From assembly GCA_963708775.1 (NCBI GenBank), contig CAVPTI010000012.1, positions 124,001-188,000 on the forward strand: DNA of 64,000 nucleotides. Direction: 5' to 3'. The notes below the pieces were generated by a model. It was given only the letters and a program-made list of their open reading frames with translations, ran no database searches and was not told the origin of the DNA. Positions 17,656 to 28,364 of this stretch are shown here, one piece after another. Both the position numbers and the translations under genes were made by a program. The stretch comes from JAGVSR01 sp963708775. GTDB lineage: Bacteria > Pseudomonadota > Alphaproteobacteria > Rhizobiales > Hyphomicrobiaceae. Every line of letters begins with the position of its first letter. Position 1 is the first letter of the stretch.

Positions 17656-19099
17656 ATGTCTAACGTTTCTCCCATTCACGTCATCGGCGGCGGTCTTGCG
17701 GGCTCTGAAGCCGCGTTTCAGATCGCCTCGGCGGGTGTTCCCGTCGTGCTGCACGAAATGCGCCCTCAGCGCATGACGGAGGCCCACAAAACCGAAGGTC
17801 TCGCCGAACTCGTCTGCTCCAATTCGTTCCGCTCGGACGAATGGGAGACGAACGCCGTTGGCCTGCTGCACGAAGAAATGCGCCGCGCCAATTCCGTCAT
17901 CATGGCGGCCGGCGACAAAACCAAGCTTCCGGCAGGCGGCGCGCTCGCCGTCGATCGCGATGCCTTTTCAGCCGACGTCACCCGACGCCTCGAAGCAAAC
18001 CCGCTGATCACCATCTCACGGGCCGAAGTCGCGGGTCTCCCGCCCAGCGATTGGGACAGCGTCATCGTAGCCACCGGTCCGCTTACATCGCCCGATCTCA
18101 GCACCGCCATTGCCGGTCTCACGGGCGAAACCGAACTCGCCTTCTTCGACGCCATCGCCCCCGTCATCCACGTCGATTCGATCGATACTTCGATCGTCTG
18201 GCGCGCATCGCGCTACGGCAAGATGGGCCCTGCCGGCACCGGAGCCGACTACCTGAACTGCCCGATGACCAAGGCCGAGTACGAAGCCTTCATCGACGCG
18301 CTTTTGTCGGCAGAGAAGACAGTCTTCAAGGAATGGGAAGCCAACACCCCATACTTCGATGGCTGCCTGCCCGTCGAAGTCATGGCCGAACGCGGCCGCG
18401 AAACACTACGCTTTGGGCCGATGAAGCCCGTTGGCCTCGACGATCCGCGCACCGGCCGCTGGCCCTATGCCGTCGTCCAGCTTCGCCAGGACAACGCGCT
18501 CGGTACGCTGTGGAACATGGTCGGCTTTCAGACCAAGATGAAGCACGCCGAACAGGTGCGCGTGTTCCGCATGATCCCCGGTTTGCAGAACGCAGAGTTC
18601 GCGCGCCTCGGCGGCCTGCATCGCAACACGTATCTCAACTCACCGCGCGTGCTTGATCGTTCGCTCCGCTTGAAGGCGATGCCGCGCCTCCGTTTCGCCG
18701 GACAGATCACCGGCGTCGAAGGCTATGTGGAGAGCGCCGCCATCGGCCTTCTCGCAGGCCGGTTCGCCGCCGCCGAGCGTCTCGGTCTTGCGGCCGCCGC
18801 TCCGCCTGCAACGACCGCGCTTGGTGCCCTCCTCGATCACATCACCGGAGGCCACATCATCACCGATGCTGAAGCGCCGGCGGTCGGACGACCCGCCCCG
18901 ACCGCGGTCATTCCAGCCGATGAACATCAACTACGGCCTGCTTCCACCCCTCGACGATGCACCCCTCACCACCCCCGACGGCAAACGCCTCAAGGGACCG
19001 GAACGCGGCCTCGCGAAAAAGAAACTCCAGTCCCGCCGCGCTCTGGCCGACCTCGCAGTCTGGCTTGGCGCCCCGCCTGCCAGCGCCGCCGCGGAGTAA
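17656..19099 (+). CDS. trmFO: tRNA m5U54 methyltransferase TrmFO (frameshifted in this sequence)
   Basis: A folate/FAD-dependent enzyme that makes 5-methyluridine at position 54 of tRNAs. It begins with the dinucleotide-binding motif HVIGGGLAGSEAAF, then LVCSNSFRSDEW, GGALAVDRDAFS and ADYLNCPMTKAEY, all typical of TrmFO. Near residue 413 the frame breaks. Removing one C at 18896-18899 restores the conserved end FQPMNINYGLLPPL and a stop at 19099, giving 480 residues, the normal length. The break is most likely an error in the sequence. It stands alone, 200 bases before the aldehyde dehydrogenase. Confidence 0.92.
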
Positions 19100-19301
19100 G
19101 ACCCAGCAGTCCAACTCAGGGGAACTCCGCAGAATATTGTGCGGCAACTGTCTGTTCTCTGCACCAAAGGATAACTGGCCCGCCGATGTCGGAACGGATA
19201 TAGCATGCCTCGGCAGCAGTGCGGCACCCTCGAGTGCGCTCGAAGGTCATTGCCGACCCAATAATCCGCCGAGCCAGAAAAGTCCCCCGAGGAGGAAACC
19301 C

Positions 19302-20823
<1,522 letters not shown>

Positions 20824-20846
20824 GCCTCGCGGCGCTCAAAGCAAAG

Positions 20847-20876
20847 AGGCCCGGTCCCCAGACCGGGCCTTTTTTT
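20847..20876 (+). terminator. Rho-independent terminator
   Basis: A perfect ten-base stem (AGGCCCGGTC with GACCGGGCCT, loop CCCA) followed by six T, 23 bases past the aldehyde dehydrogenase stop. Confidence 0.92.
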
Positions 20877-21075
20877 GGGGGGCTTCTCAGGCAAAAGAGC
20901 TCAAACGTTCGATTTGCAGAGGGAGCGGACGTCGGGCGGCTCAACTGGCGAGTGTATAGTAGCCGCGAATTCATGTCCGCTGGACCAACAGAAGCAGCCA
21001 AACAGGAGCCGGCGGCTACGGGCCAGAAGTCGACATTGACCCCTTCGACAATCAGTAGCGGCGCAGGTGCATGCC

Positions 21076-22725
21076 TCAATGCTTCAAATCCAATGCTCTG
21101 AGCTTCTTCGCAGCTGTACCGAACGGGCCGAGTTTGTAGATGGCCGCGCCGGCAGGCGAGAACGTGAACGGTTCGAACGGTTCGGCCAGCATCTTGTCGA
21201 GGCAGTCTATGGGAGCGACTCCAGTGCTGACGTGTGGATTGAAATTCTCGCCCGACATTTTCGGCACGAACGTTGACACATAATCGATGATGGCCGCGTC
21301 GGTGGCGGGATCTTCATGCGCTGCGGTAAACGCCCCGATGGGGCCGGTCTGCAGCATGAACGGCTTTGCGGCTGCAATGATGTCCGCCTGCAGCTTGAGG
21401 ATTTCCGGCGTCGGCCTCGCGCTAATGCCCGCAACGCCGACCGCGCCACCCGGGGCGTAGTAGAATTTGAACGCCTCGAGTCTCATGGCGTTGACGTTGG
21501 CGGGGGCGAGCACCTTTTCCATAGCGGCATAAACTTTGTCAATGTCCGCCGTGCGCACGAAACACTGCAGCATCGTGATGTGCGGTCGGTGCGTCTCATC
21601 GAGCGCGAAGCCTTTCGGGAAAACCGCAAGCAGCCGGGCGTTGTTAGCTTCAGCATGCTTCAGCATCACGGCATCGGGCTCCAAGAGGATGTCAATGGCC
21701 GTCACTGCAGACTGCCCCGCTGGGTAGACCTGTTTCCAGTCATCCTTCATGCTGACGACGGTCCAGCCGTCGCTTTGCGCTTGGTCGTAAACCGCCTGCG
21801 TGAACGCACCCAGTTTGACGTCCGGCAATCCTTTGGCAGGACCGTAGGCGTATTCGCGCGCAGCATCGTCATGCAGAACAAGCAGCTCGAAACGTGCACC
21901 GGTGCCGCCCTGCGTGTATTCCAACATTTCTTTGTCGCCGCGCGAATTGCCGAACGCGGCAATGGGGCGCCGGCCAATGTGCTGGTTGATTCCGACGGGC
22001 TTGTCGGCTTTGTCGTCATTGAAGTTCAGTTCCGGCAGGCGCACGAGCACCGGCTTGCCGTCGCGCATTTCAAACTTCGTCTTGATACTGCTCCCGACGA
22101 CCTGTTCGGGCGGGATCCCGTAAACTTGCTCCGTCCATGGGCGCATGAACTCGATGCCACCGCCGGAGACGATGTAATTCTTGAAACCGTTTGCCCGCAG
22201 GTAGGCGAGCACTTCGAGCATCGGTTGATAAATCATTCCAGTGTAGAGTTTGTCGGTTTTCGGATGTCTCGCGGTGGCGATCCAATTCTTGACGATCTGC
22301 TGAAACTCCACAGTGGTCATGCCCTCGTGCGTGGCCATGATGAGTTCGAGGAGCGCGTGGTCGCCTCCGGCGAGTGCGGCTTTCACATCGCCTTTGAGCA
22401 GAGAGGCGAAGGGCTCTTTGGCTTTCCACTCCGGATGCTGCGGCGCGAGTTCCTTCACGCGGTCGAGTGCAAAGTAGAGTTGGACCGGCACCGGCTGCTC
22501 GCCCCAAAGTGTACCGTCATTATCGAAGGTCGCAATGCGTTCTGCCACAGGCACGAAGCCTGCCGAGCCGACGTTGGTGACCTTTTCAACGAAGGTGGTG
22601 ATGGATTGTTTCGCCGGGCCGTCATTCCATGATGGCAACGGGTCGCCGGCTCGCGAGGCAGTAGTACGGCTCTTTGAATGGAGCCGTGCCGACGCTTGCT
22701 GGAACTCATGCGAGATACGTTGCAC
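21076..22725 (-). CDS. HAD phosphatase fused to a 2H phosphoesterase-like domain
   Basis: A 549-residue two-part protein. Residues about 30-350 are a haloacid dehalogenase phosphatase with the nucleophile motif ATFDNDGTLWGE (Asp68, Asp70), YIVSGGGIEF and the metal motif FGNSRGDKEML. Residues about 355-540 carry two HxT/S motifs, His382-Ile-Thr and His498-Val-Ser, spaced as in 2H phosphoesterases (2'-5' RNA ligase or cyclic phosphodiesterase fold). The start is a GTG. The HAD family here is often exported, but no signal peptide is visible before DPLPSWND, so the true N-terminus may be missed. It diverges from a sulfatase gene. The joint reaction is unknown. Confidence 0.8.
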   Translation of the reverse strand: MQRISHEFQQASARLHSKSRTTASRAGDPLPSWNDGPAKQSITTFVEKVTNVGSAGFVPVAERIATFDNDGTLWGEQPVPVQLYFALDRVKELAPQHPEWKAKEPFASLLKGDVKAALAGGDHALLELIMATHEGMTTVEFQQIVKNWIATARHPKTDKLYTGMIYQPMLEVLAYLRANGFKNYIVSGGGIEFMRPWTEQVYGIPPEQVVGSSIKTKFEMRDGKPVLVRLPELNFNDDKADKPVGINQHIGRRPIAAFGNSRGDKEMLEYTQGGTGARFELLVLHDDAAREYAYGPAKGLPDVKLGAFTQAVYDQAQSDGWTVVSMKDDWKQVYPAGQSAVTAIDILLEPDAVMLKHAEANNARLLAVFPKGFALDETHRPHITMLQCFVRTADIDKVYAAMEKVLAPANVNAMRLEAFKFYYAPGGAVGVAGISARPTPEILKLQADIIAAAKPFMLQTGPIGAFTAAHEDPATDAAIIDYVSTFVPKMSGENFNPHVSTGVAPIDCLDKMLAEPFEPFTFSPAGAAIYKLGPFGTAAKKLRALDLKH

Positions 22726-22903
22726 AAGACCGATTGAGGCGACAGTTAGCGTTGAGTTAGATCAAATTAACATTGGCGCAGAGCCTATGGTCCAAACGTA
22801 CGTGGCAACAAGCCAATTCTATGGTGTTGAGGCGGCGTCCGTACTGCTGTAAGGGTCGCCTCACAATTCTGAGTAGTCTTGAAGGTTGAAGTGGAGTGCA
22901 ATC

Positions 22904-24454
22904 ATGAAGTCAGAGTGTCGTGTATTCATGGCGGCGTTCGCTGCCTTGGCGCTCGTCTCGATGCCAGCCATGGCGCAACAGAAACCTAATATCCTCGTCA
23001 TCTGGGGCGACGATATCGGCACCTCCAACATCAGCTTCAACAACCGCGGAATGATGGGTTACAAAACGCCCAACATTGACCGCGTCGCCAATGAAGGCGT
23101 CGCCTTCACCGACTATTACGCCCAGCAATCATGCACGGCGGGGCGCGCGGCCTTCATAGGCGGTACCAATCCACTTCGCACCGGCATGACCAAGGTCGGT
23201 GTCCCTGGCGCCACCGAAGGCTGGCAGAAGACTGACGTAACGATGGCGACAGTGCTGAAAGCCCAGGGCTATGCCACGGGACAGTTCGGCAAGAACCATC
23301 AAGGCGATCGTGACGAATTCCTGCCTACTATGCATGGTTTCGACGAATTCCTCGGCAACCTTTATCACCTCAATGCCGAGGAGGAGCCGGAGAACGAGGA
23401 CTATCCGACCGATCCGGCGTTTCGCAAACAGTTCGGTCCACGCGGCGTAATCAAAGCCACCGCCGATGGGAAGGGCGGGCAAAACATTGTCGACACGGGT
23501 CCGCTGACCAAGAAGCGTATGGAGACGATCGACGACGAATCCATTGAAGCCGCCAAGGACTTCATTACGCGCCAAGTGAAGGCCGGCAAGCCGTTCTTCA
23601 CCTGGTGGAACGGCACCCGTATGCACTTCCGCACGCACGTGCAGGCCGACCGCAGGACCAAGGGCCATGACGAATACACGGACGGCATGATCGAGCACGA
23701 CATGCACGTGGGTCAGCTTCTTACGCTCTTGGACGAACTCGGTATTGCCGACAATACGATCGTCCAGTACTCGACCGATAACGGCCCCCACTTCAACACG
23801 TGGCCGGATGCCGGCAACACGCCCTTCCGTTCGGAAAAAAACTCGAACTGGGAAGGTGCTTATCGCGTACCCGCGTTTATTCGCTGGCCCGGCAAGTTCC
23901 CGGCAGGTGTGACCCTCAACGGGATCGTTTCGCATCAGGACTGGCTGCCGACCTTTGCCGCGGCGGCGGGCGCTCCCGACATCAAGGAGAAGCTGCTCAC
24001 GGGCGTTGAACTCAACGGCCGCACTTACAAGAACCACATCGATGGCTACAACATGCTCGACTACCTCAGTGGCAAGTCTGAAAATTCACCGCGACCAGCG
24101 TTCATCTATGTCAATGACGATGCGGACATCGTTGCTATCCGTTGGAACGACTGGAAGGTTGTCTACAAGGAGAACCGTGGCCAGGGGTTCGGTGTCTGGC
24201 GCGAGCCTTTCACAAACCTGCGTGTACCGCTCGTGTTCAATCTCCGTCGTGATCCCTACGAGCGGGCCCAGCACAACGCCAATATCTACGAAGATTGGGC
24301 CCTCGACCGCCCTTTCATCATATTCGGCGCAACGGCGATCGCGACACAGTTTTTGACGACCTTGAAGGAATTCCCACCGAGCCAGACGCCGGGTTCCTTC
24401 AACCTCGATGCAGTCAAAAAGCAGATCGAAGAGACGACAAGAACAGAAAACTGA
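22904..24454 (+). CDS. Secreted sulfatase (arylsulfatase family)
   Basis: A 516-residue alkaline-phosphatase-superfamily hydrolase. A signal peptide (FMAAFAALALVSMPAMA) ends near residue 24. ILVIWGDDIGTSNI holds the metal-binding Asp pair. Cys77 in QQSCTAGRAAF is the residue expected to become formylglycine; the motif is CxAxR rather than the classical CxPxR. QYSTDNGPHFNTWPD provides the second metal site. The ATG at 22904 has GGAG upstream and starts the signal peptide. It hydrolyses sulfate esters in the periplasm by family inference. No sulfatase-modifying enzyme gene is in the window. It diverges from the HAD-2H gene. Confidence 0.9.
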   Translation: MKSECRVFMAAFAALALVSMPAMAQQKPNILVIWGDDIGTSNISFNNRGMMGYKTPNIDRVANEGVAFTDYYAQQSCTAGRAAFIGGTNPLRTGMTKVGVPGATEGWQKTDVTMATVLKAQGYATGQFGKNHQGDRDEFLPTMHGFDEFLGNLYHLNAEEEPENEDYPTDPAFRKQFGPRGVIKATADGKGGQNIVDTGPLTKKRMETIDDESIEAAKDFITRQVKAGKPFFTWWNGTRMHFRTHVQADRRTKGHDEYTDGMIEHDMHVGQLLTLLDELGIADNTIVQYSTDNGPHFNTWPDAGNTPFRSEKNSNWEGAYRVPAFIRWPGKFPAGVTLNGIVSHQDWLPTFAAAAGAPDIKEKLLTGVELNGRTYKNHIDGYNMLDYLSGKSENSPRPAFIYVNDDADIVAIRWNDWKVVYKENRGQGFGVWREPFTNLRVPLVFNLRRDPYERAQHNANIYEDWALDRPFIIFGATAIATQFLTTLKEFPPSQTPGSFNLDAVKKQIEETTRTEN

Positions 24455-24463
24455 TCGGCATCA

Positions 24464-24495
24464 GGGCCGCCGCCAGCAAGAGCGGCGGCCTTATC
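24464..24495 (+). terminator. Possible terminator of the sulfatase gene
   Basis: A perfect nine-base stem (GGCCGCCGC with GCGGCGGCC, loop eight bases) followed by a weak TTAT, starting 11 bases past the stop. Confidence 0.5.
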
Positions 24496-24766
24496 ATGCG
24501 CCGCTTCAAAGTGGCGACCCAGAACAACGACTTCCGATTTGGGTCATCTTCGACGTTTGATCGCGCGTTGAACCGCGTCGGCTGACCACTCAGCAGCAGA
24601 CGCGTTCAGCCGTATTGGCGACTCGACGCTCTGGGCCAGAAGCGGTCATTTCTGGCCCGAAGTAGCAGCCGGCGCACATCAATATTGTGGAATTGAGCAA
24701 CGAGGCGAAGCAGGCCAGCGGCCATCTCGAAAGACGGCCGCTGTTCTGTCGATTGGTCTGCTGGAG
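24496..24766. other. Intergenic stretch with one hairpin
   Basis: No supported gene. A perfect nine-base hairpin lies at 24633-24658 (GGGCCAGAA with TTCTGGCCC) without a T-run. The text around it looks like degraded intergenic repeat material. Confidence 0.5.
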
Positions 24767-25759
24767 TTACCAGCCCGCCCAGCATCTGCCGTAGAACTTC
24801 TCAATGCCGTCGATTGAAATGCGGCCGGTTCTCCGGTCAACAACGAGACGAGGCTTGTTGAGGCCATTCAAGGTGTAACGTCCACGCACCTCGTCACCCG
24901 AGACGCTGAGGTTCTTGAGATTCCACCAACCTCCACGGTCGCCACCATGAATCGGTGGGACCAGCCGACCAGACGGATGAATGCGCCCGTTGTACCCTGA
25001 GCCATCCCGAAAGATTTCGATCATGACGGTTGCCGGGAACGATGCTCTACGAGTGAACCAAACCTTTTCGTCCCAGTTTTCGAGAACGGGCTTATCGCCT
25101 TCGCCGTAGCACGTCAGGCTGATATCGGCCTTTCCTGCATAGGAGCCAGCGTTCGGCCGCGTATCGAAGTTGCTGTAATCCTCGCCGCGATTGCCCGCCC
25201 ACCAAGACGAGTTGTCGCGGTCATTACGGCAGCTGCTGTTGGACGTCTCGAAGCCTCCGGAGTGGCGGCACTCACCGCGCGTCGTCAACCAGTCGTGGCC
25301 CTTGCGCTCGCAGCAGACACGCTTGTCATCGTAGGTGGTCGTCGACCAGGGACGATTGTCCATATCTCTGCGGCACACCTCGCCGCGCACTTCTTTACCA
25401 CTAACGCCGCGGCACAGTTCGCGCGTTGTCAGCCAGTCTCGGCCGTCCCTCTCGCAGCAGACCGTCATGGTCGCCTGAGGATCACTGTGGCTTGCCACCG
25501 GCCGATTGCCCAAGCCCTGCTCTTTCCGATAGCTTGAAATGGCGCCGTCGGCCTGCCGAATTTGATCGGTCTTGCAAGCGGGCAGATTGCTCTTCCTCTG
25601 TCCGCGGGCGTTATAGTAGACGACGCAATTGTTTTTGAAAATTACCTCCGCCTCACCGTTTGTTCCAGCAATAATCTCTGGTGGAGCGGCTTTGGCGGGA
25701 AGCGTCAGAATTTGAGTTGCAATAAGTAGTCCTAGGCTGAACGCGAGTGCGGCACGCAT
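24767..25759 (-). CDS. Secreted Cys-rich protein with tandem repeats, unknown function
   Basis: A 330-residue exported protein. A signal peptide, LAFSLGLLIATQILTLPAKA, ends near residue 24. A short N-terminal region has VIFKNNCVVYYNARG. Residues about 98-195 hold two copies of a Cys-rich unit that begins VCCERxGxDWLTTRxxCR and ends with a second CR and the residues DNxxW. The C-terminal 100 residues look like a beta domain, with GWWNLKNLSVSGDEVRGRY and a last Cys in YGRCWAGW. No named domain is recognised except the general pattern of an exported Rhizobiales protein. It stands alone, downstream of the L,D-transpeptidase gene on the same strand. Confidence 0.78.
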   Translation of the reverse strand: MRAALAFSLGLLIATQILTLPAKAAPPEIIAGTNGEAEVIFKNNCVVYYNARGQRKSNLPACKTDQIRQADGAISSYRKEQGLGNRPVASHSDPQATMTVCCERDGRDWLTTRELCRGVSGKEVRGEVCRRDMDNRPWSTTTYDDKRVCCERKGHDWLTTRGECRHSGGFETSNSSCRNDRDNSSWWAGNRGEDYSNFDTRPNAGSYAGKADISLTCYGEGDKPVLENWDEKVWFTRRASFPATVMIEIFRDGSGYNGRIHPSGRLVPPIHGGDRGGWWNLKNLSVSGDEVRGRYTLNGLNKPRLVVDRRTGRISIDGIEKFYGRCWAGW

Positions 25760-25956
25760 TTACTCTCTCTCCTATGCAGTATTCAGCGCGAACCCAACCA
25801 AGCTCGCTAGTTCAAACAAGCCGCCCTCATGTCGAAGACGGTCGCGTCGATTAAGGCCGATGAACCATTGACGCCCTGCCAAATTCCAACCATGGCCGGA
25901 CCGGCTAAGGAAGCACACTCGGAGCGCTTCGGCGGTTCGGCCGCGCAATTGTAAAA

Positions 25957-26979
25957 TCAGCTCTGCTCCGAGTTCATCAGCACGAAATCTTCGCCCGTTC
26001 GTGTATTCGGGTGAGCCGGAAGTTCGGTCGTAACGAGGACCATACCGGCGTGCATGCGCTCCTGAATGGCCTGCAGCACGGGCTTGTCGGCCTTGATGCG
26101 CAAGAGGACCGCCTCTTCGGGCTGCCCGAGCGGTATTCCCGTCTGGTCGTGGTGGCTGATGGCGTGCCACGAAAGTCCTTTGCTGCGTTCGTGTGCCCCC
26201 GTGAGCATGAAGACATGGCGGCCCAACGGTTTCTCGGGATTCGTGATCGTCGCGGGTCCTTCTGCGACAGGCGCGCCATTCTCAAGGACGGTAATACTCA
26301 TGTCGCCGTGACTGACTATGACGGCCGTCGCCGTACTATCTGCCGTGGTGACCTCGGCCTGCCAGGGGAGTTTCTCGCCCTTGAGTTTGCCGTGTACCGA
26401 TGTGAACTCGTGGTGGGCGTACTCTCCGAGAACTAGTCCAGGGTGCGCGACTTCTTTGGGATCCGAATGGCTACCGGCAATGATGACAGGCATCCCGACG
26501 TGGGTGATGCCGAACAAGAGTTCTGAGAACTTCATCGGGAGTCGGATACAGCCGTGCGACGCCGGATATCCAGGCAACTGGCCGGCATGCAGCGCGACCC
26601 CATTCCACGTCAGCCGGTTCATGTTCGGCATGGGCGCATTGTTATACGTGGACGAGCGGTGGTTCTTGTCCTTTTCCAGGATCGTGAAGACGCCCGTTGG
26701 GGTCGAATGACCGGGCTTCCCGGTCGAGCACGTCGAGACGCCGATGCGAATGCCGTTGCGGTAGACGTGAGCGCGCTGCTCCGGGATCGACACGATGACG
26801 GCAACTGGACCGCTCGGCGAGCGCTCGGGATGCCAGGTGAACTGACCCGGTTTCAAATCGTTCGTCTTCTTGTACACCGGCTCACTGCGCCCCGGCCCTG
26901 GAAGGGTTCCACTCAAGGCGAAGAAGGTACCGCCGCCTGCAAAGACCCTCATTACGGTACGGCGGTCGTATTTATTCAT
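25957..26979 (-). CDS. L,D-transpeptidase (YkuD family)
   Basis: A 340-residue periplasmic enzyme that forms 3-3 peptidoglycan cross-links or attaches proteins to peptidoglycan. It starts MNKYDRRTVMRVFAGGGTFF, with a Tat-like twin arginine (RRTVMRVF). The catalytic YkuD domain covers about residues 55-170, with His131 in ALHAGQLPG and the motif SHGCIRLP containing Cys144. The C-terminal 150 residues form an extra domain with TAVIVSHGDMSITVLENGAP that may be a second, inactive copy; no catalytic Cys is seen there. About 200 bases separate it from the Cys-rich gene downstream. Confidence 0.9.
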   Translation of the reverse strand: MNKYDRRTVMRVFAGGGTFFALSGTLPGPGRSEPVYKKTNDLKPGQFTWHPERSPSGPVAVIVSIPEQRAHVYRNGIRIGVSTCSTGKPGHSTPTGVFTILEKDKNHRSSTYNNAPMPNMNRLTWNGVALHAGQLPGYPASHGCIRLPMKFSELLFGITHVGMPVIIAGSHSDPKEVAHPGLVLGEYAHHEFTSVHGKLKGEKLPWQAEVTTADSTATAVIVSHGDMSITVLENGAPVAEGPATITNPEKPLGRHVFMLTGAHERSKGLSWHAISHHDQTGIPLGQPEEAVLLRIKADKPVLQAIQERMHAGMVLVTTELPAHPNTRTGEDFVLMNSEQS

Positions 26980-27530
26980 GTTGACCCATCAGATTGCCTA
27001 GCGGATTTATCCCAGTAAGTGGCCATTGAATGGCAACCTGAGCGCAATTGTGGCAATGGCCGCAAACTGAGATAGATCAGCCTCGACCTGCGAATGCTGC
27101 GCCCGCAACCGAACCGGCCGCGCTAAGGTCTCGCAGTAGTTTTCAGCTGCCCCTAAAGTGCGGAACAGTCCATTCTCGCCAAGACGCATTTAGACCGATT
27201 AGACCGAACTGTTGCGGAACGTGAACGACGTCTGGTTTCTCACTTTTGCGTTTGGCGTGAGGACAGCAACCCTTGTGGGGTCCCTGGCCCTGCTTGGACG
27301 GTCACGTTTGCCACCCTGATATCTGTGATGCTGTACGTAATCACCGACCTTGAATTTCCAAGGTTTGGCTTGATTAAGCCGGATTTGTTCGACCACTGTC
27401 AGGCATGCAAGAGAAACGGATTGTGCCTGCTGCGGGCCCGAAGGCGACAAGTTCTGTTCGGATTTCGATACCTGCTCGGTCTCATACGGCGACCAGTCCT
27501 TCGCTATAAATAACAATAGGAGAACTATTC
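26980..27530. other. Intergenic region, no supported gene
   Basis: 551 bases between two divergent genes. Open frames here have no recognisable domain. The right end supplies the AGGAGA ribosome site for the PliG-like gene, and promoters for both neighbours presumably lie here. Confidence 0.5.
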
Positions 27531-28193
27531 ATGAAAATCTTGATGGGCACGGTTTTTACCATCCTCGTGCTTGGTTCTCAGTCCGCGACAGCGGGCGACA
27601 AGACCGAAGAAGTTCAATTCAAAAAAGGTACGACGTCCGCCACGATATCCGGCAGCATCAAGGGTGAGCACGCGCTCACCTACAAGCTCAAGGCCAACGC
27701 TGGACAGGTGATGTCGATCCTGTTCGCGCCCAAGAATGCGAGTTGCTACTTTAATCTCATTCCGCCAGGTTCCGACGAGGCCATACATATCGGATCGACT
27801 TCGGGCAACGAGTTCGCGGGCACGCTTGGGGTCGGCGGCGAGTACAAAACGCAGGTCTATCTTATGCGCAACGCTGCGCGGCGCGACGAAACCTGCAATT
27901 ACAGTATCACATTCGAGATTTCCCCCGCCGCTGGAGCCGCGCCGACCGGGCCTCCTGGGTCCGAGGAACTACCAATGCAGAAGGCATGCGCGGCGCAGGC
28001 CGTTAGCATGTACGGCGTGCCGCTGCCCAAGGTTCGGTTCAAGGACGAAGGGACCGCGGTTGCAACGAATGATGGCTTCTCCATCAAAGGAGAGGTCGAC
28101 AAGGGAGCGGAGGGAAAGAAGCAATTCAATTGCCTCTTTGCTAAGGATCGCAGTCTCAAGACCCTGATGCCGCTCAATTCGGATGGCGAGTGA
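27531..28193 (+). CDS. Exported protein with a PliG-like domain
   Basis: A 220-residue protein with a short signal peptide (MKILMGTVFTILVLGSQSATA). Residues about 26-125 resemble inhibitors of g-type lysozyme (PliG): FKKGTTSATISGSIKG, YKLKANAGQVMSI and VYLMRNAARRDETCNYSI follow that pattern. The C-terminal 70 residues form a second small domain starting ACAAQAVSMYGVPLPKVRF with a Cys pair (CAAQ, FNCLF). A good AGGAGA precedes the ATG. The lysozyme-inhibitor role is a fold-level inference only. Confidence 0.65.
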   Translation: MKILMGTVFTILVLGSQSATAGDKTEEVQFKKGTTSATISGSIKGEHALTYKLKANAGQVMSILFAPKNASCYFNLIPPGSDEAIHIGSTSGNEFAGTLGVGGEYKTQVYLMRNAARRDETCNYSITFEISPAAGAAPTGPPGSEELPMQKACAAQAVSMYGVPLPKVRFKDEGTAVATNDGFSIKGEVDKGAEGKKQFNCLFAKDRSLKTLMPLNSDGE

Positions 28194-28364
28194 TGGGCTG
28201 CACGGAGGAGGCAAGTTGCCTGCAATATGGCTTCATCGCCATTGGGTTAAGCTTCGTGAACCCGAGCAGACTTTTCGATACGGGGATTTCCACGGGCTGG
28301 CTTCACGCCAAAAGCAAGTTTCTAAACTGACGTACGATGAGTTCAGAGCAGACAGAGTATTGAA

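Noticed and set aside
24633..24658. A perfect hairpin considered as a terminator of the Cys-rich or sulfatase gene
   Set aside because: It has no T-run in either direction and a closer hairpin follows the sulfatase stop.
27199..27516. A 105-residue minus-strand frame between the transpeptidase and PliG-like genes
   Set aside because: No domain, no ribosome site, and it lies in the control region of the PliG-like gene.
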